A stretch of DNA of 5,083 nucleotides from Pseudomonadota bacterium (lineage in GTDB: Bacteria > Pseudomonadota > Gammaproteobacteria > Burkholderiales > Burkholderiaceae_B): the NCBI GenBank assembly GCA_023437255.1, contig JAEZGR010000069.1, positions 1 through 5,083 of the forward strand, written 5' to 3'. The notes under the pieces were generated by a model. It searched no databases. It saw only the letters and a program-made list of their open reading frames with translations, and was not told where the DNA came from. Position numbers and translations under genes: made by a program. Shown here piece after piece: positions 1 to 5,075 of this stretch (the stretch's first letter is position 1; each line of letters starts with the position of its first letter).

Positions 1-15
1 CTGCTAATGAAAGCG

Positions 16-1218
16 TCAGGCCGTGATCGTTTCCTCGCGGCTGAACGAGTCCGGCAGCCCGAAAGCGGCGGGGCCCCCGTATGCCAGAATCGCCTTCTTC
101 ACGAAACGGGCGTCGACCAGATCGCGAGCCACAAACGCCGGGTCGAGATCCTTCAGGAACGCATTTTGTCCCGATACCAGCGTGTTCTGCAGCTTGCGGA
201 TCAGTTCCTCGGTGTAGCTGGGGAAGGGGTAGGGCTGGAAGTCAATGCGCTTCTGGTTCCACGACGTGTTCACGATGGCGCCGTCGCGTTCGTACAGTGC
301 GGTGTTCAGGCGTTCGGGCTCCAGCACGTTGGCCAGCGCTTCGTACGTATGCGGCGTGTACTTCTGCGGGTTGTCGCGTGAAAGAATGCGCGCGGTCTCC
401 TGGCGGTTCTCCTGAATCCAGGCTTGAGCCTGAACGACCCCGTTCACCACCTTCTGCGACCATTCGGGGCGCTGTTCCAGATCCTGTTCATGCATGAGCA
501 CGACGCAGCAGGCGTGGTCGCGCCATACGTCGCCCGTGAAGCGCAGGATCTTGCCCACTTTCAGCACTTCGGCGTTCGCGTTGAAGGGTTCCGCCACGAT
601 ATAGCCGGCGATCTGCTTGTTGGCCAATGCGGGCACCATGTCGGAAGGCGCCATCACCACCAGTTTGACCTGACGCGGGCCGGGCTCGCCGTCGGCAATG
701 GGCTCCAGCCCTTCGCTCTTGAGCAGGTGCTGCAGCACGACGTTGTGCAGCGAATACCAGAACGGAATCGCCACGGTGGTGCCGCCCAGATCGGTGAGGC
801 GGTCGATGGTGGGTTGTACTGTCAGACCCGAGCCCGACATGTGGTTCCAGGCCACCACCTTGGCGGGCGATTTGCTGCCGTAGCGTGCCCACACCGTCAT
901 GGGCGAAAGCAGGTGGACAGCGTTGACCTGGCCCGCCAGGAATGCCTCGACGATCTGTGCCCAGCTGCGGAACAGGCGCGGCTTCTCGACCTTCAGACCC
1001 TGCTGCTCAAACAGGCCGTTGTGATGGGCCACCAAGAGAGGCGTGGCGTCGGTGATCGGGAGATAACCGATGCGCAACGGTGCGTCGGGTTCGGCCGCAC
1101 GGGCCACATTGGCCATTTGCAGCAGCGGCAGGGCGCCCGCAGCGGAAAAGAGTGCAGAAAGCTTCAGGAACTGGCGCCGGGTCTGGCGGGTGGCTTCTGA
1201 TTCGCCGGTCGGGTACAT
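16..1218 (-). CDS. Tat-exported ABC transporter substrate-binding protein, NitT/TauT (NrtA/CmpA-like) family
   Basis: This 400-residue protein is probably the periplasmic binding component of an ABC importer; the family binds nitrate, bicarbonate, taurine, alkanesulfonates and similar small solutes. The N-terminus has a twin-arginine signal (TRRQFLK, residues 13-19), a hydrophobic stretch at about 20-35 and a likely AxA cleavage site near residue 41, so export in folded form by Tat is expected. The mature part opens with LRIGYLPITDATPLLVAHHN, typical of NrtA/CmpA-like proteins. It continues with SWAQIVEAFLAGQVNAVHLL (about 85-104) and the PFWYSLHNVVLQ region, also characteristic of this branch. 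The start is supported by a GAGGAG Shine-Dalgarno six bases upstream. The gene follows the ATPase gene after 33 bases and ends 15 bases before the window edge. The family call is firm; the ligand is unknown, and nitrate or sulfonate would be a guess. Confidence 0.9.
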   Translation of the reverse strand: MYPTGESEATRQTRRQFLKLSALFSAAGALPLLQMANVARAAEPDAPLRIGYLPITDATPLLVAHHNGLFEQQGLKVEKPRLFRSWAQIVEAFLAGQVNAVHLLSPMTVWARYGSKSPAKVVAWNHMSGSGLTVQPTIDRLTDLGGTTVAIPFWYSLHNVVLQHLLKSEGLEPIADGEPGPRQVKLVVMAPSDMVPALANKQIAGYIVAEPFNANAEVLKVGKILRFTGDVWRDHACCVVLMHEQDLEQRPEWSQKVVNGVVQAQAWIQENRQETARILSRDNPQKYTPHTYEALANVLEPERLNTALYERDGAIVNTSWNQKRIDFQPYPFPSYTEELIRKLQNTLVSGQNAFLKDLDPAFVARDLVDARFVKKAILAYGGPAAFGLPDSFSREETITA

Positions 1219-1224
1219 GCAAAG

Positions 1225-1236
1225 CTCCTCGGGGAG
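1225..1236 (-). promoter_or_regulatory. Strong ribosome binding site of the binding-protein gene, within a small potential hairpin
   Basis: On the gene strand GAGGAG (1225-1230) lies six bases before the ATG at 1218 and fixes that start. Just upstream, CTCC (1233-1236) can pair with GGAG (1225-1228) across a four-base loop. A four-pair stem is weak, so sequestration of the site is only a possibility. Confidence 0.6.
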
Positions 1237-1251
1237 GTGGTGTGCGGTCGG

Positions 1252-2091
1252 TCAGGCCGCGAGGGTGTTCAAGGTGTCTTGTTCGGCAGCCGCGGCGGGG
1301 GCGCCGCTGCGGCGGTGGTCACGCAACAGTTTCATGATCTCGAGGCGCAGCGCGCTCAGTTCGATGCTGAGCGGATCACGGGGATGCGCGCTGCGCAATG
1401 TCCATTCGCCGATCGTGCGGCCCGGCGTGTCGCCGATCAGCACGATGCGGTCGGCGAGAATCATGGCCTCGTCGATATCGTGCGTGACCAGTACGGCGGC
1501 CGTGCCGTGGCGGGAAATGATCTTCTGAAGCAGGGCCTGCATATCGCCGCGGGTGATTTCGTCCAACGCGCTGAAGGGCTCGTCGAGCAGCAGAATCTCG
1601 GGGTGGCGCACCAGACTACGGGCGAGGGCCGCCCGCTGAGCCATGCCGCCCGACAACTCTGACGGATACCGGCCCTGGCTGCCCTGGAGTCCGACTTCGG
1701 CAATGGCGACGCTTACGCGGCTCTGTATCTCGGCCTTGCTGATTTCCGGCTGATGCTTGAAATCCAGGCCGAAGCCCACGTTTTCTTCGAGCGTGAGCCA
1801 GGGCAAGAGGCTCGGATCCTGAAATACGAAACTGGAACGCGGATGCGGACCGTTCAGCAGCTCACCCCTCACTCGCACCGTGCCGTGGTCGGGGCCTTGC
1901 AGGCCTGCCAGCACGCGCAACAGCGAGGACTTGCCCACGCCGCTGGGGCCCAGCACGGCAATCACCTCGCCGGGCATCAGCCGCAGCGAGAATTGGTGCA
2001 GCACCACACGGGGGGTGCCGCCGGCGCGTGCGTAGCCGAGCCGTATGTCGGCGGCTTCCAGAACGGCGGTCTGGTGGGCGGTCTCGCTCAT
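1252..2091 (-). CDS. ABC transporter ATP-binding protein, NitT/TauT (SsuB/TauB/NrtD-like) family
   Basis: This is the 279-residue cytoplasmic ATPase that would energise import with the neighbouring binding protein. All motifs of an active subunit are present in order: Walker A GPSGVGKSS (48-56), Q-loop Gln91 in QDPSLLPW, signature LSGGMAQ (146-152), Walker B ILLLDEP (166-172), D-loop SALD (174-177) and H-loop His204 in VTHDIDEA. The QDPSLLPW and GGMAQR forms are typical of the SsuB/TauB/NrtD group. The Ala- and Arg-rich tail after about residue 250 is not conserved in the family. The start lies 13 bases after the rubredoxin stop and has no recognisable Shine-Dalgarno, so translation probably depends on ribosomes finishing the upstream gene. 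No partner permease is encoded in the window; one is expected beyond the left edge. Confidence 0.93.
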   Translation of the reverse strand: MSETAHQTAVLEAADIRLGYARAGGTPRVVLHQFSLRLMPGEVIAVLGPSGVGKSSLLRVLAGLQGPDHGTVRVRGELLNGPHPRSSFVFQDPSLLPWLTLEENVGFGLDFKHQPEISKAEIQSRVSVAIAEVGLQGSQGRYPSELSGGMAQRAALARSLVRHPEILLLDEPFSALDEITRGDMQALLQKIISRHGTAAVLVTHDIDEAMILADRIVLIGDTPGRTIGEWTLRSAHPRDPLSIELSALRLEIMKLLRDHRRSGAPAAAAEQDTLNTLAA

Positions 2092-2104
2092 GGGGTGGGT
2101 CTGA

Positions 2105-2272
2105 TCAGTCGGGAAGGAGGTAGAAGTCGGCCTTGCCGACGCCGCAATCGGGGCATTCCCAATCGTCGGGGATATCTTCGAAACGGGTGCCGGGCGCGAT
2201 GCCGTGTTCAGGCATGCCCGCCGCTTCGTCGTAGATCATGCCGCAGGGGCCGCACATCCATTGCCGGCTCAT
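2105..2272 (-). CDS. Rubredoxin, 55 residues
   Basis: This small cytoplasmic electron carrier should hold one iron atom on four cysteines. The two motifs are complete: CGPCGMIYD (Cys7, Cys10) and CPDCGVGK (Cys40, Cys43). Between them GIAPGTRFEDIPDDWECP matches the classical rubredoxin core, and the aromatic positions Trp5, Tyr14, Phe31, Trp38 and Phe50 are kept. The length of 55 residues is normal for the family. The ATG overlaps the stop of the flavoprotein gene (ATGA), and a GGAGG site at 2277-2281 lies inside the last codons of that gene, so the two proteins are probably made together. Known rubredoxins pass single electrons to alkane hydroxylases, oxidases or peroxide-detoxifying enzymes. 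By position the likely partner here is the flavoprotein, which is inference. No rubredoxin reductase gene is visible. Confidence 0.95.
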   Translation of the reverse strand: MSRQWMCGPCGMIYDEAAGMPEHGIAPGTRFEDIPDDWECPDCGVGKADFYLLPD

Positions 2273-3408
2273 GCCGCCTCCACTTGCGTCTCGGCCTGCT
2301 CCAGCGCATGGATTTCCTTGCGCAAATGCTTCAGTGCGGGGGTGACGATGGCGACGAACACGGCCTCGCGCTGGCGGCGCTGCGCCGGATGGCGCATCAG
2401 GTATCCCTTGGCACCGGCGTGCAGCACGGCGGAGTTGGCGGCGCGCAGGGTCAGCTCCGACACGGCCAGACGCAGGCGCAGCACGTCGATGGGTGCGGCC
2501 ACACCCTGGTCGGCCAGTTCGGACACGCGCTGCGCATTGGCTTGCAGTGCTTGCGTTTCGCGGGCCAGGTCGTCGCCCTGGTCGTCGAGGAACTGGTTCA
2601 CGTGCGCTGTGGTGACGTTGCTTTCGCGGATCGTGCGCAGCGAGCCTTCGATAATGCCGAATCCCATGCCGGTCTGCGCCAGCACGAAGCCGGGTTTGAT
2701 CGCACGGATGTAATCGTTGAATTGCGCAGGGTGTGCCAGTACGTCTTCAGGTGCGACGTGCACGTCTTTCATGCGGATGTTCAGTGTCTGCGTGCCTTCC
2801 ATGCCCGAAAACTCGGGGCAGGGGCGCAGCGTCACGCCGGGCGCGTCGCCCGGCACGGCAAACATCACATAACCTCCGTCTTCGACCGAGGCCGCTACGA
2901 TCGCCAGATGCTTTTCGCCGATGTTCGACACCCACGGCAACGCGCCCGACACCACGTATCCGTCGCCGTCGCGCCGCGCTCGCAGGTGAATATTCTCGAT
3001 GCCTGCCAGGTGTTTCACGGTGTTCGACATGCCCGTGCCGGCCAGCAGCTCGCCCGAGGCGACTGCGTTGAGGTAGCGGGCACGCACGGCGGCGTTGGGC
3101 GCATGCCGGAGGTAATGGGCGCAGGTGCTCTGGCACCACGTCAGAAACGCCGTGGAGCCGCACTCGCGACCCACTTCGGCGATCGAATCGATTTGGGCGC
3201 CGATGCCCAGGCCCAGGCCGCCCGAATCGGCGGGTAATGCGGCGGCAAACGCGCGGGTCTTGCCCAGCGCGCGCATGAACGCCGCCGGGTACAGGCCCTC
3301 CTGGTCAATGGCTGCCGTGAGCGGTGTCAGTTCTGTATCGACGAGCGCGCGCACGCGCTCAATCAACGACGCGCGCTCGCCGTCAACGACGTCGGTGCGT
3401 TGGGTCAT
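2269..3408 (-). CDS. Acyl-CoA dehydrogenase-fold flavoprotein, possible oxidoreductase or monooxygenase
   Basis: This 379-residue protein has the layout of the acyl-CoA dehydrogenase superfamily: a helical N-terminal part (about 10-120) with LPADSGGLGLG at 58-68, a middle beta domain (about 121-225) with GDGYVVSGALPWVSNIGEKH, and a helical C-terminal part (about 230-379) with AKGYLMRHPAQRRQREA. It should bind flavin. It departs from true dehydrogenases: the usual TEP/GSD flavin-binding segment is replaced by GMSNTVKHLAG (126-136), and I see no C-terminal EGT-type catalytic glutamate, since the tail reads QREAVFVAIVTPALKHLRKE. The same fold serves reduced-flavin monooxygenases such as DszC, so oxygenation or another redox reaction is as likely as acyl-CoA oxidation. 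An AAGGA site at 3417-3421 supports the start. The 3' end overlaps the rubredoxin gene by four bases, suggesting the two act as a redox pair. The exact reaction is unknown. Confidence 0.85.
   Translation of the reverse strand: MTQRTDVVDGERASLIERVRALVDTELTPLTAAIDQEGLYPAAFMRALGKTRAFAAALPADSGGLGLGIGAQIDSIAEVGRECGSTAFLTWCQSTCAHYLRHAPNAAVRARYLNAVASGELLAGTGMSNTVKHLAGIENIHLRARRDGDGYVVSGALPWVSNIGEKHLAIVAASVEDGGYVMFAVPGDAPGVTLRPCPEFSGMEGTQTLNIRMKDVHVAPEDVLAHPAQFNDYIRAIKPGFVLAQTGMGFGIIEGSLRTIRESNVTTAHVNQFLDDQGDDLARETQALQANAQRVSELADQGVAAPIDVLRLRLAVSELTLRAANSAVLHAGAKGYLMRHPAQRRQREAVFVAIVTPALKHLRKEIHALEQAETQVEAA
2277..2281 (-). promoter_or_regulatory. Ribosome binding site of the rubredoxin gene
   Basis: GGAGG on the gene strand lies four bases before the rubredoxin ATG and within the final Glu-Ala codons of the flavoprotein gene. 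It supports the start at 2272 and the ATGA overlap. Confidence 0.75.
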
Positions 3409-3416
3409 GACAAAAA

Positions 3417-3421
3417 TCCTT
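3417..3421 (-). promoter_or_regulatory. Ribosome binding site of the flavoprotein gene
   Basis: AAGGA on the gene strand lies eight bases before the ATG at 3408. It sits in the 20-base gap after the stop of the AhpD-like gene, which leaves no room for a separate promoter there and supports co-transcription. Confidence 0.65.
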
Positions 3422-3428
3422 GTTGAAT

Positions 3429-3995
3429 TCAGGCGAACGCCGTGAGTTCAGGGTTGGCGTAGGGCTGCAGCTCGGGGTTGATCGGCGTCTGAGCCAGGCT
3501 GTTGGCGTAATTGCACAGGGTGGCAAGGCTCACGCCCAGCACGACTTCCAGTGCCTGCTGGTCGTTGTAGCCGGCGGCGCGGAACGCGGCCAACTCTTCG
3601 TCGTCGACCTGGCCCTTCTTGGTGATGACGGCCACGGTAAAGCGGGCCAGTGCATCCAGTTTCGGGTCGTCGAGCGCTTCGACCTTGCGCAGCGCATCGA
3701 CGAGCTGTTCAGGCATGCGCAGTTTGGCAATCGAGAGCTTGGTGTGGCCGGCCACGCAGAAACCGCAGTCATTCAGCGTTGCAGCGGTGATCTGCACCAC
3801 TTCCCGTTCAACCGGGCTCAGGCTGGTGCCGCCGTTGATGGCGCCGACGACCTGGTAGGTCTCCAGGGCGGCGGGCGCGTTGGCCAGTACGCCGATCAGG
3901 TTAGGGAGAAAGCCGTTGGCCTGTTGCGCAGCCTGCACGCGTTCGCGGGCGGCTTCGGGGGCGGAGTCAACGGTATGGATGGTGAGGCGGCTCAT
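3429..3995 (-). CDS. AhpD-like carboxymuconolactone decarboxylase-family protein
   Basis: This 188-residue cytoplasmic protein belongs to the carboxymuconolactone decarboxylase/AhpD fold group. The diagnostic stretch is LSPVEREVVQITAATLNDCG followed by FCVAGHTKL. Glu65, Cys77, Cys80 and His84 form the E...CxxC...H pattern of AhpD-type peroxidase or thiol-disulfide proteins, rather than the cysteine-free pattern of true decarboxylases. The helical C-terminal half includes DDEELAAFRAAGYNDQQALE, also typical. The chosen ATG at 3995 gives a normal family N-terminus (MSRLTIHTVDSAPEAARERV) but has only a weak AGGT site at 4003-4006. The frame stays open upstream, with another ATG at 4112 that would add 39 residues. 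It is the first gene of the five-gene set. A role in removing peroxide or managing thiols for the flavoprotein is inference. Confidence 0.88.
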   Translation of the reverse strand: MSRLTIHTVDSAPEAARERVQAAQQANGFLPNLIGVLANAPAALETYQVVGAINGGTSLSPVEREVVQITAATLNDCGFCVAGHTKLSIAKLRMPEQLVDALRKVEALDDPKLDALARFTVAVITKKGQVDDEELAAFRAAGYNDQQALEVVLGVSLATLCNYANSLAQTPINPELQPYANPELTAFA

Positions 3996-4025
3996 GGCAG
4001 GGACCTGTGCTTGAAGAAACTGAAT

Positions 4026-4068
4026 CTGCAAATAGCGGTTGCACAAGTCTAGGCGGCGCTGCAAATAG
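4026..4068 (-). repeat. Perfect 10-bp direct repeat, 33-bp period, upstream of the AhpD-like gene
   Basis: On the gene strand CTATTTGCAG occurs at 4059-4068 and again at 4026-4035. The copies start 33 bp apart, close to three helical turns, and lie about 31-73 bases before the ATG at 3995. A shortened relative, CTTTGCAG, lies farther up, sharing TTTGCAG at 4139-4145. The position suits a regulator binding site or a leader element. No known consensus was recognised. Confidence 0.5.
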
Positions 4069-4083
4069 ATGGAACGAATAAGA

Positions 4084-4124
4084 AGGCATGAGCTAATCAC
4101 CAGGGCGGTCATAAGCTCATTACC
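4084..4124. promoter_or_regulatory. Pair of quasi-palindromes fitting GGTnATnAGCTnATnACC, candidate operator
   Basis: The first site, GGTCATAAGCTCATTACC (4107-4124), matches all 14 fixed positions of its own symmetric pattern. The second, AGGCATGAGCTAATCACC (4084-4101), matches 12 of the 14. Their AGCT centres (4115.5 and 4092.5) are 23 bp apart, a little over two helical turns. The same bases also form a larger inverted repeat with 14-base arms, 12 of 14 paired, around the spacer at 4102-4106. They lie about 90-130 bases before the first gene of the five-gene set, where an operator or activator site would be expected. No regulator gene is present in the window, so the binding protein is unknown. 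Confidence 0.5.
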
Positions 4125-4146
4125 AAATCGTCTTTCTGCTGCAAAG

Positions 4147-4159
4147 CGGGCGCTGCCCG
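4147..4159 (-). terminator. Weak candidate terminator hairpin after ampD
   Basis: CGGGC-AGC-GCCCG forms a five-pair all-GC stem with a three-base loop eight bases after the ampD stop. It is followed by only a short T run (CTTTGC), so it may not terminate well. It could equally be a chance hairpin in GC-rich DNA. Confidence 0.25.
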
Positions 4160-4167
4160 GGCGAGGA

Positions 4168-4791
4168 TTATCGTTCGCCGCGAGCGCGGGATGTGCTTGT
4201 CGGCGGCAGGTAGCGGCGCTGGATGCCATTCTCGCGACCGAACCGCTTCCAGTCGAAGGCCGGGCCCGGGTCGGTCTTGCGACCCGGTGCAATATGTTCG
4301 TGGCCGCGCACGGCGCGTAGCGTGTGGCGCGCCCTCAGTGCCGGCATGAGCCGCTGCAGCGCGGTGTACTGCGCATCGGTGTAGGGCAGGGTGTCGGTGC
4401 CTTCCAGTTCGATACCGATCGAAAAATCATTGCATCGCTCCCGGCCGTCGAACCATGACACGCCGGCATGCCAGGCGCGCTGGTGGGTGGACACGAACTG
4501 TACGATGTGGCCGTCGCGACGTACGAAAAAGTGGGCCGAGACGCGCATGCCGCGTAGGTTCTCAAACCAGGGATGCGAATCGTGATCGAGCTGGTTCTGG
4601 AAGAAGTCGATGACTTCCGGTCCCCCGAATTGCCCCGGTGGGAGGCTGATGTTGTGCAGAACCAGAAGTGAAGCGACTTGCCCGGGAGGGCGCTCGTCGA
4701 AGTTGGGTGAGGGCCGCAGCCAGACGGCGTGCGCTGGCTTGAGCCATCCGTGGCGGTCGAGTTTGAGGGGCTGTCTTTCGATATTTGGCAT
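4168..4791 (-). CDS. ampD: 1,6-anhydro-N-acetylmuramyl-L-alanine amidase AmpD
   Basis: This 207-residue enzyme cleaves the bond between anhydro-N-acetylmuramic acid and L-alanine in imported muropeptides. It acts in the cytoplasm in peptidoglycan recycling. Loss of AmpD raises the inducer of AmpR-controlled beta-lactamases where that system exists. The Amidase_2 fold is clear: LLVLHNISLPPGQFGGPEVI contains zinc ligand His46, CNDFSIGIELEGTDTLPYTD contains catalytic Glu128, and GHEHIAPGRKTDPGPAFDW contains zinc ligands His164 and Asp174 plus Lys172. There is no signal peptide, which separates it from periplasmic AmiD-type enzymes. The start at 4791 is chosen because it forms TAATG with the stop of the upstream gene and gives the usual AmpD N-terminus. 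The frame continues to 4899, but that extension overlaps the upstream gene and is low in complexity. It is about 25 residues longer than the E. coli protein, mainly at the ends. Confidence 0.96.
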   Translation of the reverse strand: MPNIERQPLKLDRHGWLKPAHAVWLRPSPNFDERPPGQVASLLVLHNISLPPGQFGGPEVIDFFQNQLDHDSHPWFENLRGMRVSAHFFVRRDGHIVQFVSTHQRAWHAGVSWFDGRERCNDFSIGIELEGTDTLPYTDAQYTALQRLMPALRARHTLRAVRGHEHIAPGRKTDPGPAFDWKRFGRENGIQRRYLPPTSTSRARGER

Positions 4792-5063
4792 TATCGAGCG
4801 TTGCGATGTCCCAGGCGGGCGTGTTCCTGCCCGCACCAGGTCTGGCCGTCGCTGAGATACGCTTCCGAGCGCGGCATGTGTATTCCACAGTGCGCGCATC
4901 GAACCATGGATTCAGCGTCGCTCATGTCGGTATCGGCGGGTTTTTCTTTTGCACGGATCTGCTGGCCTGAGCCACCCGTGCGTGCACTGCCGCTGCGGGC
5001 CAGCAGCCGGGCGCCGATCAGTACTGCCATGATCACGACAAACCAGAACAGGATCTTCCCCAC
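4791..5063 (-). CDS. PP0621-family small membrane protein with a Cys/His cluster
   Basis: This 90-residue protein has an N-terminal membrane segment (ILFWFVVIMAVLIGARLLA, residues 4-22), a polar linker to about residue 50, and a short C-terminal domain with CAHCGIHMPRSEAY (Cys56, Cys59) and WCGQEH (Cys77, His81). The spacing suggests a small zinc-binding knuckle, probably facing the cytoplasm. This architecture matches the uncharacterised PP0621 family, whose function is not known. The start is GTG, supported by AGAGG at 5071-5075 seven bases upstream. Its TAA shares one base with the ampD ATG (TAATG), so ampD translation probably relies on termination and restart here. The membership call is good; any function linked to cell-wall recycling would be inference from position. 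Confidence 0.85.
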   Translation of the reverse strand: MGKILFWFVVIMAVLIGARLLARSGSARTGGSGQQIRAKEKPADTDMSDAESMVRCAHCGIHMPRSEAYLSDGQTWCGQEHARLGHRNAR

Positions 5064-5070
5064 GATTCAA

Positions 5071-5075
5071 CCTCT
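5071..5075 (-). promoter_or_regulatory. Ribosome binding site deciding a GTG start
   Basis: AGAGG on the gene strand lies seven bases before the GTG at 5063. It favours this GTG as the start of the PP0621-family gene, since no ATG occurs in the N-terminal part of the frame before the membrane segment. Confidence 0.6.

Noticed and set aside
424..1200. A 258-codon open frame on the plus strand
   Set aside because: It mirrors the binding-protein gene and has the same shadow-like composition, with no motif and no sensible ribosome site.
16..2091. Naming the transporter genes ssuA/ssuB, tauA/tauB or nrtA/nrtD
   Set aside because: The family is clear but ligand specificity is not. None of the usual partner enzymes (SsuD, SsuE, TauD, nitrate reductase) is in the window.
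2111..2122. Purine-rich GGGAAGGAGGTAG on the plus strand resembling a ribosome binding site
   Set aside because: No start codon of a plausible plus-strand gene follows. The bases encode the end of rubredoxin on the minus strand.
2836..2854. Perfect 8-bp inverted repeat GCCGGGCG-CGT-CGCCCGGC
   Set aside because: It lies inside the flavoprotein gene and is explained by the codons for PGDAPG in GC-rich DNA. There is no T run or other sign of a terminator.
1753..3237. A 494-codon open frame on the plus strand
   Set aside because: It lies antisense to the ATPase, rubredoxin and flavoprotein genes, all of which have clear family motifs. Its product is rich in His, Arg, Ala and Gly with no recognisable domain, as expected for a GC-rich shadow frame.
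4021..4050. Possible sigma-54 promoter around TTGCA
   Set aside because: The TTGCA at the -12 position has GCAACC where TGGCAC is required, so the essential GG is absent.
4792..4899. A 36-residue N-terminal extension of AmpD
   Set aside because: It would overlap the PP0621-family gene over a third of its length. The TAATG junction and the normal AmpD N-terminus support the start at 4791.
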